Shown piece after piece: positions 1-8,047 of a stretch of DNA of 30,772 nt. The translations under genes and the position numbers were made by a program. The stretch lies in the NCBI GenBank assembly GCA_004524515.1, contig SDNV01000016.1, positions 1 through 30,772 on the forward strand, in the 5' to 3' direction. Numbering within the stretch: position 1 is the first letter of the stretch; every line of letters begins with the position of its first letter. Source of the stretch: Promethearchaeota archaeon. GTDB lineage: Archaea > Asgardarchaeota > Lokiarchaeia > Sigynarchaeales > SOKP01. The notes beneath the pieces are model-generated. The model did not search any database and was not told where the DNA came from. It saw only the letters and a program-made list of their open reading frames with translations.

Positions 1-49
1 ACTTATCTAATGCCTCAGTTAATTCCGAGAAAATATTTGTAAGGTTCAT
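1..49 (-). CDS. possible 5' end of a divergent gene (partial)
   Basis: On the minus strand an ATG at 47-49 opens a frame that reads MNLTNIFSELTEALDK and runs off the left edge without a stop. Sixteen codons are too few to identify a product. It is supported by the divergent layout with thrS, which leaves about 120 very AT-rich bases (50-170) as a shared promoter region, and by the plausible helical sequence. No clear Shine-Dalgarno sequence precedes the ATG. It could be a chance open frame. Confidence 0.35.
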   Translation of the reverse strand, partial: MNLTNIFSELTEALDK

Positions 50-170
50 AGGTATTTTTAGATAAAAATTTTAGTAATAATTAATTTCAATTTTAAATAT
101 AATTAATTATCACAGTTATTTAGAATTTTTTATAAAAAATAGTAGAGAAAAAAAAAGATTAAGGATTATT

Positions 171-2231
171 ATGAAGATTTTATTAATCCATTCTGATGGC
201 GTGGAAGTTATTAAGCATAAACCTGCTACAAGCGAACCACAGGAGTTTTCTGAGGATGTTATTAAAATGGATGGGTTAGTTCTTGTAGCTTATGTTTCTG
301 TTGAAGATCAAGATACCTATGATACCGATATAATTGCGCATCAAGGTGCGCAAGTGATAGAGGAAGCTATCATTCAAATTTCGAGTTTTCCCGAAAAAAT
401 TAGAGAAAAAAATGAAGAAATAAGACAATACAATAAAAGTATTGAGAGCGGTAAAATTAAGGGAAAACCAAGGAATTATGTGGAATTAATCAAAGATAGG
501 GAGAAATATCATGTTGATAAGGTCTTAGTATATCCATGGGCGCATTTGAGCAAATTTCTCAGTCATGAAGCGACAGCCATGGAAGTATGCCCTAAAATTG
601 CACAATTATTGGAGGAAAAAGGAATAGAGGCAAGTTTTTCACCATTTGGATGGTACAAATCATTTAAAATCAATTGTATTGGGCATGAAGTTGCGGAAAT
701 GTATCGAGATGTTAAGTTAGCTATTAAACCTGAGGAGCAAGTTAAAAATTCTATTTTTAAAGTAATCATGACATCAGGTAAAGAGGTTGACTTGAAATTT
801 GAGGAACAAGGGAAAATTCCCTCCATAAAAGAGATTAAGGACAAGGATTTTAATCTGTTTTTAAAATCTGAATTAGGTTCTAGAACTGTTGATAAAGCAA
901 TCGAACCAGCCCATATAAAGGTGATGAAAGAGTTTGAACTAGTGGATTTTGATCCAAATACCGATGCGGGAAATTTTAGATGGTACACAAAAGGCGTTAT
1001 CATGAAGAATTTAATAAAAAATTTCATAGAGGATAGAATAATAGATTACGGGGCAATACTCATTGATACTCCAATTATGTATACGGTGAAAAACAAGAAA
1101 TTAACAGCTCAAACGGCTCGATTCCCAGCAAGAAGTTATTGGGTTGAATCTGGAAGTGATAGATATCTATTAAGATATGCCTCTGATTTTCTATTATTTG
1201 ATTTATTTAGCAGTATGAATTTAAAACCTCAATACTTACCATTGCGAGCATATGAATATGAACAATATGATTTTCGAAGAGAGCAAGAGGGTGAATTATC
1301 AGGAATAAGAAGATTACGCGGATTTATAATGCCAGACATGCATACTCTCTGTAAGGATTTAGAATCTTCTGTTGAGGAGTTTAAACAGCAATATGAGTTA
1401 ATCAAGAATCTAGAGCGAGATTTAGGCATAAAAAGTTATGTTATATTTAGAGCCACCAAGGATTTTTATAAAAATAATAAAGAATGGATTATAGAATTAG
1501 TTAAATCTGAAGAAAATCCTGCGCTATTAGAACTATGGGAAGAAAGATATTATTATTATGTATTAAAATTTGAAAGAAATGTGCTTTCAGCAGAAAATAA
1601 AAGCGCCACATTAGCAACAAATCAAATAGATGTAGAAAGTTCTCTAGAATTCATGGAGGATACTGAAGGGAAAAAGAGAGAAAAATATAATATTTCTTTT
1701 ACAGATGTTGATGGTCAAGTGAAATATCCAATAATTCTTCATAATTCACCTACCGGAGGCTTGGAAAGGGTATTATGGGGGTTAATTGAAAGTGCTATAA
1801 GAAACAAAGATAAATTGGTTCCAGGGTTTAAAACTTGGTTATCCCCAATCCAAGTGAGAGTCCTAACTGTAAGCGATCAGCAAAATGATTATGCTGAAAA
1901 AATCTTAGAAATTCTCAATAGAGAAAATTATAGAGCAGATTTTGATGACAGAGAAGAAACTCTTGGGAAAAAGATACGGCAAGCTGAAATCGATTGGATT
2001 CCATACATCGTCATTTTGGGAAAAAATGAAGTAGAAAATGAGAGTATATCTATAAGAAAACGAAGAATTGGAAAACCATTTGGTCCTAAAAAAAGTACCG
2101 CGGAACAATTTAATAATATTCAACTCGAAGAATTTTTAGAAATTTTAGAAAAAGATACCAAAGGCTTTCCAAAATATAAACTTCCTATCCCATTTAGGAG
2201 GTACTCTACAAAAATATCATTTCGAAAATAA
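171..2231 (+). CDS. thrS: threonyl-tRNA synthetase, archaeal type
   Basis: Charges tRNA-Thr with threonine in the cytosol. Residues 1 to about 180 are the archaeal N-terminal editing domain (D-aminoacyl-tRNA deacylase fold, starting KILLIHSDG, ending near FGWYKSFKINCIGH at 159-172), which in this family removes mischarged serine. The class II catalytic core follows: motif 2 region FRREQEGELSGIRRLRGF at about 368-385, MPDMHTLC just after, and motif 3 GGLERVLWGLIE at 529-540. The C-terminal anticodon-binding domain (about 556-660) carries QVRVLTVSDQ and DDREETLGKKIRQAE. At 686 residues it is longer than usual, mainly through a charged insertion at about 74-114 of the editing domain. The ATG at 171 is preceded by AAGGAT. 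The HAD gene follows closely. Confidence 0.97.
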   Translation: MKILLIHSDGVEVIKHKPATSEPQEFSEDVIKMDGLVLVAYVSVEDQDTYDTDIIAHQGAQVIEEAIIQISSFPEKIREKNEEIRQYNKSIESGKIKGKPRNYVELIKDREKYHVDKVLVYPWAHLSKFLSHEATAMEVCPKIAQLLEEKGIEASFSPFGWYKSFKINCIGHEVAEMYRDVKLAIKPEEQVKNSIFKVIMTSGKEVDLKFEEQGKIPSIKEIKDKDFNLFLKSELGSRTVDKAIEPAHIKVMKEFELVDFDPNTDAGNFRWYTKGVIMKNLIKNFIEDRIIDYGAILIDTPIMYTVKNKKLTAQTARFPARSYWVESGSDRYLLRYASDFLLFDLFSSMNLKPQYLPLRAYEYEQYDFRREQEGELSGIRRLRGFIMPDMHTLCKDLESSVEEFKQQYELIKNLERDLGIKSYVIFRATKDFYKNNKEWIIELVKSEENPALLELWEERYYYYVLKFERNVLSAENKSATLATNQIDVESSLEFMEDTEGKKREKYNISFTDVDGQVKYPIILHNSPTGGLERVLWGLIESAIRNKDKLVPGFKTWLSPIQVRVLTVSDQQNDYAEKILEILNRENYRADFDDREETLGKKIRQAEIDWIPYIVILGKNEVENESISIRKRRIGKPFGPKKSTAEQFNNIQLEEFLEILEKDTKGFPKYKLPIPFRRYSTKISFRK

Positions 2232-2252
2232 AAGAAGTACGGTTTGAGAATC

Positions 2253-2888
2253 ATGACCATAAAAGCGATTATATTTGATTTAGGTGACGTTATAATAGAG
2301 TTAGATTTTTCAAACTTTTATAATCAGATTATTACTTTATCCCCTTTAAATAAACCCCAGACGCCAATTATGATGGAATTTTTTAGACAATCCGATATTT
2401 ATCATCAAGGAAATATGAGTGGTGATGAATTTTATGAATTAGGATGCAACATATTACAAGTGTGCGCATTGGATAAAAATGAATTTTTTGATGCTTTTAA
2501 TAGTATTATTTCGGGATTCAATCCCGAGATGATTGAAGTTTTAAAAAAGTTAAAGTCTAAAAATAAATATAAATTGATTGCGTTATCTAATGTCAATGCG
2601 AGTCATTGGGACTATTTATTAGAAAAAAATTGGGGATTTATGGAATATTTTGATGTATTAATACTTTCTCACGAGATTCATCTGACCAAACCTGATCCTA
2701 AGATATTCCAGTATGCTATTGAAAAAGCGGAATGCAAACCAGAAGAAATTCTATTTATTGATGATGGTCTTAATAATATTCGATCCGCAAAGGGATTAGG
2801 AATTATCGGAATTCATTTTAACGGGGTAGATGATCTATTACAACAGCTGAAGAATTATAGAATAGATATAGACACAAAAACAGCTTAG
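2253..2888 (+). CDS. HAD-superfamily phosphatase, YihX-like
   Basis: Probable small-molecule phosphatase of the haloacid dehalogenase superfamily. Motif 1 is IIFDLGDVI with nucleophile Asp near residue 9. The usual second Asp of DxD is Gly, as in the YihX/sugar-phosphatase-like branch. Motif 2 is LSNVNASHW, motif 3 the Lys of TKPDPKIF, and motif 4 FIDDGLNNI. A helical cap lies between motifs 1 and 2. Its 211 residues are normal for the family. I chose ATG 2253; a TTG at 2244 would add three residues. The gene starts about 20 bases after thrS stops and is probably co-transcribed with it. The substrate is not visible from sequence. Confidence 0.88.
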   Translation: MTIKAIIFDLGDVIIELDFSNFYNQIITLSPLNKPQTPIMMEFFRQSDIYHQGNMSGDEFYELGCNILQVCALDKNEFFDAFNSIISGFNPEMIEVLKKLKSKNKYKLIALSNVNASHWDYLLEKNWGFMEYFDVLILSHEIHLTKPDPKIFQYAIEKAECKPEEILFIDDGLNNIRSAKGLGIIGIHFNGVDDLLQQLKNYRIDIDTKTA

Positions 2889-2932
2889 CATAAAATAAAG
2901 TATTAAAAATATAAAAAGTGTGAAATACGAAT

Positions 2933-3460
2933 TTATTCCGCAATTACATTCTCCAAACAAGCTTTTGCAATCTTTTGGAATGCCAACTCCACGTTGTCCC
3001 CTGTCTTTGCTGAAGTTTCCAGATATTCACTACCAAGTCTTTTGGCTAGATCTTCTGCTTCCGCTCGATCCACCTGGCGCCCTAAATCTGATTTATTTCC
3101 TAATATTATCATAGGAATGGATTTTTTTACGGATTTTTTTATTGAACTCACCCAACCTGGTAATTTAAGCAATGATGGAAGACTATCAAGTGCAAAAACA
3201 CCAAGGGCTGCATTACTCCCCTTAAAATAGATAGTTCTAAGCTTAGCGAACTGGGCTTGTCCCCCTATATCCCACAATAATAATCTGAGATTTATATCAT
3301 CTATTTTTACATCTTTTATTAGAAAATTCGTTCCAATGGTTTTAATTAGTTTTTCATCAAATCTATCTTTTACATAGCGAATTAAAAGAGAAGTCTTACC
3401 CACTCCCCCAGCACCATAAACACAAATTTTAAATTTATATCCTTCCTCTATATCAGAGAT
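2933..3460 (-). CDS. Ras/Arf-type small GTPase (non-ATG start)
   Basis: Complete small GTPase of the eukaryote-like Ras superfamily that is abundant in Asgard archaea. The P-loop GAGGVGKTS is at about residues 16-24, switch I has the Thr of KTIGTNF, switch II is LLWDIGGQAQF (the WDxGGQ form seen in Arf-like and many archaeal GTPases), G4 is GNKSD and G5 ETSAK. There is no C-terminal prenylation box. No ATG, GTG or TTG lies upstream of the P-loop: after stops at 3473-3478 the frame reads KVITISDIEEGYKFKICVYG. The best start is ATC at 3458-3460, seven bases after AAAAGGT, giving 175 residues. The GTG at 3401-3403 lies inside the P-loop and would destroy it. A TATA-like box (minus strand, about 3535-3548) lies upstream. 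It converges on the HAD gene. Regulator partners are unknown. Confidence 0.93.
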   Translation of the reverse strand: MSDIEEGYKFKICVYGAGGVGKTSLLIRYVKDRFDEKLIKTIGTNFLIKDVKIDDINLRLLLWDIGGQAQFAKLRTIYFKGSNAALGVFALDSLPSLLKLPGWVSSIKKSVKKSIPMIILGNKSDLGRQVDRAEAEDLAKRLGSEYLETSAKTGDNVELAFQKIAKACLENVIAE

Positions 3461-3475
3461 GGTTATTACCTTTTA
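3458..3475 (-). promoter_or_regulatory. RBS and ATC start of the small GTPase
   Basis: Read on the minus strand, TAA is followed by AAGGTAATAACC and then ATC TCT GAT. The AAAAGGT element matches the archaeal anti-Shine-Dalgarno (GGAGGTGAT) in part and sits seven bases from the ATC. An in-frame ATA at 3464-3466 is too close to the element. This site decides the start because no canonical codon is available before the P-loop. Confidence 0.5.
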
Positions 3476-3681
3476 TCAGTTATTTGATATTAATATTGAT
3501 TATCTTTTTCTAATAATATTTGATCTATTCTCCCTATATATTTATATGTTTATGCTATATAATACTTCGCTAAAATTCATTTTAAATGTTGTTAAAAATA
3601 GATGTTGATTATAAAAAGAATTATCACAAGATTATTTGATTTTATTCAATATTTTTATAGAAGGTATTTTTTTACTCCGCT

Positions 3682-5112
3682 TTAATCCTCTTTCTTTTTC
3701 TCTTTTTTAATGATTTCTTTAGTTTTTTCCTTTATCTTTTTCCCTTCCTTAATGATGAATTCTTCGGTTTTCTTGATTTCTCTTACGAATTTTTCTTCAG
3801 TTTTTTTAATCTCTTTTGCGATTAATTCTTCGGTTTTTATAACCTCTTCCTTGACTTTTTCCCCTGTTTTCTGGCCTATTCTGCCGATTTGTATCATAAA
3901 CCATTCGGGAGATCCTATTCCATTACCATATTCATTCCAGATATACATAAAGAATCCCATAAATCCAAGATAGCCTAATATAATAAACACAATTATTACA
4001 ATATTAAATCGAAAAGGAAAAAGTGGTATAAATATATAATGCACAAGAAATAAGCTTAAAGATACTTTTCCGTAGTAAATTAACATGCTTGTGAAAGAGT
4101 TGTCTATTTTCTTAATATCAATAAGGTAGAAGCATACTGCTATAATTAATAGAGCAGCACCTATGTTATAGAACATATTTCCAATTGTACCTCTAATTAG
4201 AAATTCTGGCATTCCTGGAAAATGATAATAATCTTGCTGATTCATAATCGTATATAATCTTAAATGGGGATATTCTGATTCTACTAAAGTTTCTGGAGTT
4301 TGTAATTGCCAACCAGTTATTACACCAACTACTACTAGAATAGTTCCCCATATGATAAATGTTTTAAATAAATGTTTATATGCAGCTTCACTTCCGTCTA
4401 TCATTGCCTCGAAAAGAAATTCCCCAAATATCGTAGAGATAAAACATATAGCTAACCATGGCAGAAGTGTTAACTCAGGAGTAGGGGAAGTTATAATGAA
4501 ATGTAAAATCCATATAAGTAAATTTGAATCTTTTCCAATATAGAGGTAAAATCTTAGAGTAGGCGAAATGAAGATAATAATTACACCTAATAAAGCCCTA
4601 AGCCATTTCTTAAGTTTTAGAGCGTAATATGAGGCTATTTGGGAGAATCCTATAAACATCAGAATATTCCACCCCCAAAGATTTAATGGGAAAGGAATGT
4701 CAGGTCGCACAATACTTAATCCAACGATATTAAAGATTACTCCAATTGCCATAATCGAAATTCCTCTAGAAAAAATTCGAGCTCGTATAACTTTCTTAGG
4801 AAGTCTTCCCGTTTTTTTTCTAATACTAAAAATTACACTAAGTGCACTAAGAAAGACGAATAATGAGGGTCCTAAAATATCTAAAACGGCAAGAACCATC
4901 CCGCTTAGGAATTGCCAGTCCCGAGAGAACCAAGTCTGGGATGTATGATAAATAATAATCATTATAATGGCAAAGCCTTTCACGAGATCTAGGGAATTCA
5001 CTCTTTGAATACTGGCATAATCCCGCATCTCTTCGACGGGTATTTTTTCTTTTAAATAGCTAATAAGATCTTCAGATTCGGTATCCTTTTCTACCACATT
5101 TTTTGACGACAT
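3682..5112 (-). CDS. DUF1624/HGSNAT-like membrane acyltransferase with charged repeat tail
   Basis: Multi-pass membrane protein of the heparan-alpha-glucosaminide N-acetyltransferase catalytic family (DUF1624). The diagnostic opening is RVNSLDLVKGFAIIMIIIYHTSQTW at about residues 38-62, with the helix-borne His of IIYHTS, followed by GPSLFVFLSALSVIFSIRKK. About nine to ten hydrophobic helices extend to about residue 400. Family members move acetyl or other acyl groups to sugars across a membrane; the acceptor here is unknown. Residues 415-476 are a highly charged Lys/Glu helix built from 11-residue repeats, presumably cytoplasmic and coiled coil. The ATG start at 5112 precedes an acidic cytosolic N-terminus. 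The gene diverges from the small membrane protein at 5297. Confidence 0.8.
   Translation of the reverse strand: MSSKNVVEKDTESEDLISYLKEKIPVEEMRDYASIQRVNSLDLVKGFAIIMIIIYHTSQTWFSRDWQFLSGMVLAVLDILGPSLFVFLSALSVIFSIRKKTGRLPKKVIRARIFSRGISIMAIGVIFNIVGLSIVRPDIPFPLNLWGWNILMFIGFSQIASYYALKLKKWLRALLGVIIIFISPTLRFYLYIGKDSNLLIWILHFIITSPTPELTLLPWLAICFISTIFGEFLFEAMIDGSEAAYKHLFKTFIIWGTILVVVGVITGWQLQTPETLVESEYPHLRLYTIMNQQDYYHFPGMPEFLIRGTIGNMFYNIGAALLIIAVCFYLIDIKKIDNSFTSMLIYYGKVSLSLFLVHYIFIPLFPFRFNIVIIVFIILGYLGFMGFFMYIWNEYGNGIGSPEWFMIQIGRIGQKTGEKVKEEVIKTEELIAKEIKKTEEKFVREIKKTEEFIIKEGKKIKEKTKEIIKKEKKKED
3748..3846 (-). repeat. three 33-bp in-frame repeats (11-residue units)
   Basis: The acyltransferase tail contains EVIKTEELIAK, EIKKTEEKFVR and EIKKTEEFIIK in a row, then a degenerate EGKKIKEKTK unit. 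On the DNA each unit is 33 bp. An 11-residue period favours an extended right-handed coiled coil or a surface-lying amphipathic helix. This is a protein-level repeat and shows no sign of being a mobile sequence. Confidence 0.85.
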
Positions 5113-5296
5113 TTTTCTTAATATTAATAAAACGTTTTTCTTTAAAAATTTAAAAACAAAATTAATATTTTCTGAATTTATTTTATTATTGTTTAATTTA
5201 AATTGAGAAGATACGTTACGTCACAATTAATATTAATTAGATTTTCTCCAATAAATACATTTCAAATTAAATTATATTTACAAAATTATCAAGAAA

Positions 5297-5719
5297 ATGC
5301 CTCCTATAGATTACCAAAATAAATTACTTATGTTCGATTATCGATTTACAGGGATAATTGGTTCTATATTAATTATAATTTCTGAATTTTTACCCTGGTT
5401 TTCACAATTTTCATTGTTTGATGCATATGTTTTATATACGATTACGGCCGTAGAAGAAGCTTTTCTATTTTTATTTCCCTTAATAAGTGGGATAATTTGT
5501 TTAATCGCAAGTATTTTAATTTTAAAGAATCTCGAATACAAAATAAATTCGGTTATCATAACCTTTATTGGTTTAGGGTTTCTTACTTTTTTTTTAGTAG
5601 AATTTATCCCCGGGGAGCTATTTTATCTTTCTAAAGCAGGTATTGGATTTTATCTATGTATTGCGGGTTTTATTATTATGATTATCAATATAATCTTGAT
5701 TTTAATATCAAAAGAATAA
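5297..5719 (+). CDS. small four-helix membrane protein, unknown function
   Basis: A 140-residue protein that I do not recognise. Four hydrophobic segments are visible at about 17-36, 56-75, 83-103 and 113-137, with short loops. The N-terminus (PPIDYQNKLLMFDYR) is polar and the second segment is preceded by the acidic VEEAF. The ATG at 5297 has only a weak upstream signal. The gene lies 19 bases ahead of the winged-helix membrane protein and is very probably in the same transcript. A sensor or partner role for that regulator is possible from position alone. Confidence 0.75.
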   Translation: MPPIDYQNKLLMFDYRFTGIIGSILIIISEFLPWFSQFSLFDAYVLYTITAVEEAFLFLFPLISGIICLIASILILKNLEYKINSVIITFIGLGFLTFFLVEFIPGELFYLSKAGIGFYLCIAGFIIMIINIILILISKE

Positions 5720-5723
5720 ATAA

Positions 5724-5741
5724 GGAAGGGAATTTACAATT
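5724..5741 (+). promoter_or_regulatory. Shine-Dalgarno GGAAGGG and ATT start of winged-helix gene
   Basis: After an in-frame TAA at 5721-5723 comes GGAAGGG (5724-5730), eight bases, then ATT AAT AAG GAC. There is no canonical start codon between the stop and TTG 5787, and that TTG has no Shine-Dalgarno in position. The strength and spacing of the element make ATT 5739 the best start. Confidence 0.6.
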
Positions 5742-6635
5742 AATAAGGACAAAGAAGAGGATTTAAAAGAAGATAATACTCATGAATTGGAATCTAGCTT
5801 TTATTATGCTTTAAGTCATGAAATTCGCAGAAAAATCTTAAAAATAATAGGAGATAATGAATTCTCTTCTTTTACAAATTTAAAAAGAATACTTAAAGTA
5901 AGTACCGGCACCATTTATCATCATTTAGACTCCTTATCCCAACTAATCCAACAAAAAAAAAATAAAAAGTATTATCTTACAGATCTGGGGATTCACGCGT
6001 ATAATTCTTTAAAAGAAAATATAGAAATTATGGAATCTATCGACTTTTCTAATCGAGAGTACGGGTCCCCTCTCATAAAATTCTTGTTTGCCTTGACTCC
6101 CATCAAATTCTTCTCATTCAAAGATAAGGATAAAACCTATAATATTATCATTTCAATGGTAGTTTTAATTATCGGTACCATTTTATGTGGTTTAAATGGA
6201 TTTTTTTCTTTCTTACTATTTTTTATTAAAACTCCAGAGAATATTTACCAATTATCCCTTATTTCCCATCTATTTTTAGGAGTATTTTTTATTTTAAATT
6301 TCTTAATTTATTTTTTCTTAGTGGAAGTCTGTTGCAGAATATTTTACAGGAAGAAAGATAATACGCTGAACTTTTTTCTTTCATTTCCTGTAATTTTATA
6401 TCCCATGGTAATTTATTTATTTATACATTTTATTCTATTATCGACAGAATTAATTCAGATATCTGTTATTAGTTTTATTGATACGGTATTCTTGATTTTT
6501 TTTCAAATTTTATCGCTATGGCTATTAACTTACAATCTAAAAGTTACCAAAGGTTTAAAAATTGAAAGAGGGCTAATAATTGCATTGCTCCTTCATTATG
6601 GGAGCTTTACCATCGTTTTATTTTTATCTATTTGA
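5739..6635 (+). CDS. winged-helix regulator fused to a five-helix membrane domain
   Basis: Putative membrane-bound transcription regulator of 298 residues. From the ATT start it reads a charged leader (NKDKEEDLKEDNTHELE), then an ArsR-like winged helix: ALSHEIRRKILKII, the recognition region LKRILKVSTGTIYHHLDSL and the wing KKNKKYYLTDLG, over about residues 20-85. After a linker rich in Phe/Lys come five hydrophobic helices (about residues 140 to 298), whose count and the PVILYP segment resemble a Yip1-type domain; that comparison is tentative. A canonical TTG at 5787 would remove only the leader. The last eight bases overlap the convergent ATP-grasp gene. It probably responds to a membrane state or ligand and may regulate its own operon. 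Confidence 0.82.
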   Translation: MNKDKEEDLKEDNTHELESSFYYALSHEIRRKILKIIGDNEFSSFTNLKRILKVSTGTIYHHLDSLSQLIQQKKNKKYYLTDLGIHAYNSLKENIEIMESIDFSNREYGSPLIKFLFALTPIKFFSFKDKDKTYNIIISMVVLIIGTILCGLNGFFSFLLFFIKTPENIYQLSLISHLFLGVFFILNFLIYFFLVEVCCRIFYRKKDNTLNFFLSFPVILYPMVIYLFIHFILLSTELIQISVISFIDTVFLIFFQILSLWLLTYNLKVTKGLKIERGLIIALLLHYGSFTIVLFLSI

Positions 6636-7944
6636 TTAGGGTAAAATTAAATTCCTTATGGAGAATGTCTATAATTTTACTTAGTCGTTTTTTTGAATTA
6701 TGTATATCTTTTTCCTTTGTAGCAATAAAACATGAAAAATCAGTATGAATCGATTGATTTGAAATATTAAATGAAATCGGCGGAGTTATAATTTCGGGGA
6801 TTTTTTTTACGATTTTAGGAATATGGGTTTCTATTATTTTTTTTAAGGAGAATTCACCAGTATATTTTAATTCAAGTCTCCTAAAAATAGAGTGCTTACT
6901 GATCTTTAAGTGGTGCATTTCTGGAGATTTAGAGAAATTTTTTATTATAATTTCTGCAGGATTCCTATTGATAATATTTCTAATGCCAATATAAGAGGTA
7001 GTTAACCTTGGATTGATTTCGATAAGAGTTAGGTCATTTTTATTTCTTATAAAGTCGATTCCAAAATAACTATTAAACATGGATAGATCTAATTTATCTA
7101 AAATTTTTAATAAGAGTTTATGGACTAGCGAATAATTCTCGATGGGAGTATATCCTCCCAAATATTCGGAATCGCTTTTTGTATTTTTAATTTTAATATC
7201 TTGAAAGTTTATACTTAAAAGCACAGGAGATAGAGGCAAATCTTTCGTATTCTGTTGGTATCCTATTAGAGAAGCGCTTAAGTCTTCACCTTCTATGTAT
7301 TTTTGAAGGACATATTTTCTATTAACATCAAATTGATTTCTTGCTTCTTTAAAAAAATTGTGAATTTGACTTTGATCTTCAAAATAATAAATAGATTCCG
7401 CACCAACACCATCATCAGGCTTTAGAACAATCGGGGCTTTAATAGTATTAAGTTTTTTCACAATGAAATTTATATCTAATCCATTTGATGTGGGAATTTG
7501 GTAAGTTTCAGGAGTCTCGATATGATTATTTTTAAAATATTCATAGGTTTTAATTTTTGAAGCACCTAATTGAATTCCCTTTAGATCTATACTTAAAATA
7601 CGTTTCTTATGATCTTGTGCAATTTTGGTTAAATCATATAGGATATTAGAGAATTCAGGGGCTATAATAAAAATACTTTCACAATCAATAAGCATTTTTT
7701 TAAAATTGGTGATATAATCCTCTTGTTCATTAACATACTTTACGGTATCCACATTTAAATAATTCGATAAATAAGAGATTCGAGCATCTAATAAAGTTGT
7801 AACTTCGAAATTCATCTTTTTGAAATCTGTAATAATCGATCTAAGCATTCCGTAGCCTTCACAGAATAAAGAAGAAGGGATATCAATTTTATTAAATCCC
7901 CCCCCAGACACAAATTCAAAAATAAAAATTCGATTCATTATCAT
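6628..7944 (-). CDS. ATP-grasp ligase, MfnD/COG1821-like
   Basis: ATP-grasp enzyme of 438 residues resembling the archaeal tyramine-glutamate ligase MfnD and related proteins near bacterial C1 cofactor genes. The N-terminal signature is FIFEFVSGGGF with EGYGMLRSIITDF shortly after. The ATP-grasp core shows APIVLKPDDGVGAESI, the hinge VLQKYIEGEDLSASLIGY, and the metal-binding LIEINPRLTTSYIGI. Such enzymes join a carboxylate to an amine using ATP; whether this one acts in methanofuran-like cofactor synthesis or another amino-acid ligation cannot be told. ATG 7944 and ATG 7938 are both possible starts. It stands alone, divergent from the BRO1-like gene. Confidence 0.82.
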   Translation of the reverse strand: MIMNRIFIFEFVSGGGFNKIDIPSSLFCEGYGMLRSIITDFKKMNFEVTTLLDARISYLSNYLNVDTVKYVNEQEDYITNFKKMLIDCESIFIIAPEFSNILYDLTKIAQDHKKRILSIDLKGIQLGASKIKTYEYFKNNHIETPETYQIPTSNGLDINFIVKKLNTIKAPIVLKPDDGVGAESIYYFEDQSQIHNFFKEARNQFDVNRKYVLQKYIEGEDLSASLIGYQQNTKDLPLSPVLLSINFQDIKIKNTKSDSEYLGGYTPIENYSLVHKLLLKILDKLDLSMFNSYFGIDFIRNKNDLTLIEINPRLTTSYIGIRNIINRNPAEIIIKNFSKSPEMHHLKISKHSIFRRLELKYTGEFSLKKIIETHIPKIVKKIPEIITPPISFNISNQSIHTDFSCFIATKEKDIHNSKKRLSKIIDILHKEFNFTLIK

Positions 7945-8047
7945 TTTTCAATTATTAATTTATATTCGATAGTATATAGATTAGTTTTTATTGAATTTTT
8001 TATTAAGGTTATATAACTAAAATTTAATAAAAAAAAGTTTTGATTTT

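Noticed and set aside
3400..3480. Frameshift in the small GTPase as the reason for the missing start
   Set aside because: The frame from ATC to the P-loop is continuous and encodes the expected first strand. No upstream ATG in another frame leads into GTPase-like sequence.
5213..5221. ACGTTACGT near-palindrome between the divergent membrane genes as an operator
   Set aside because: It is only nine bases long with no second copy; too little to call, though it lies where an operator of the winged-helix protein could be.
6628..6635. Eight-base overlap of two genes as a sign of error
   Set aside because: Convergent stop overlaps are common in compact archaeal genomes and both C-termini look complete.
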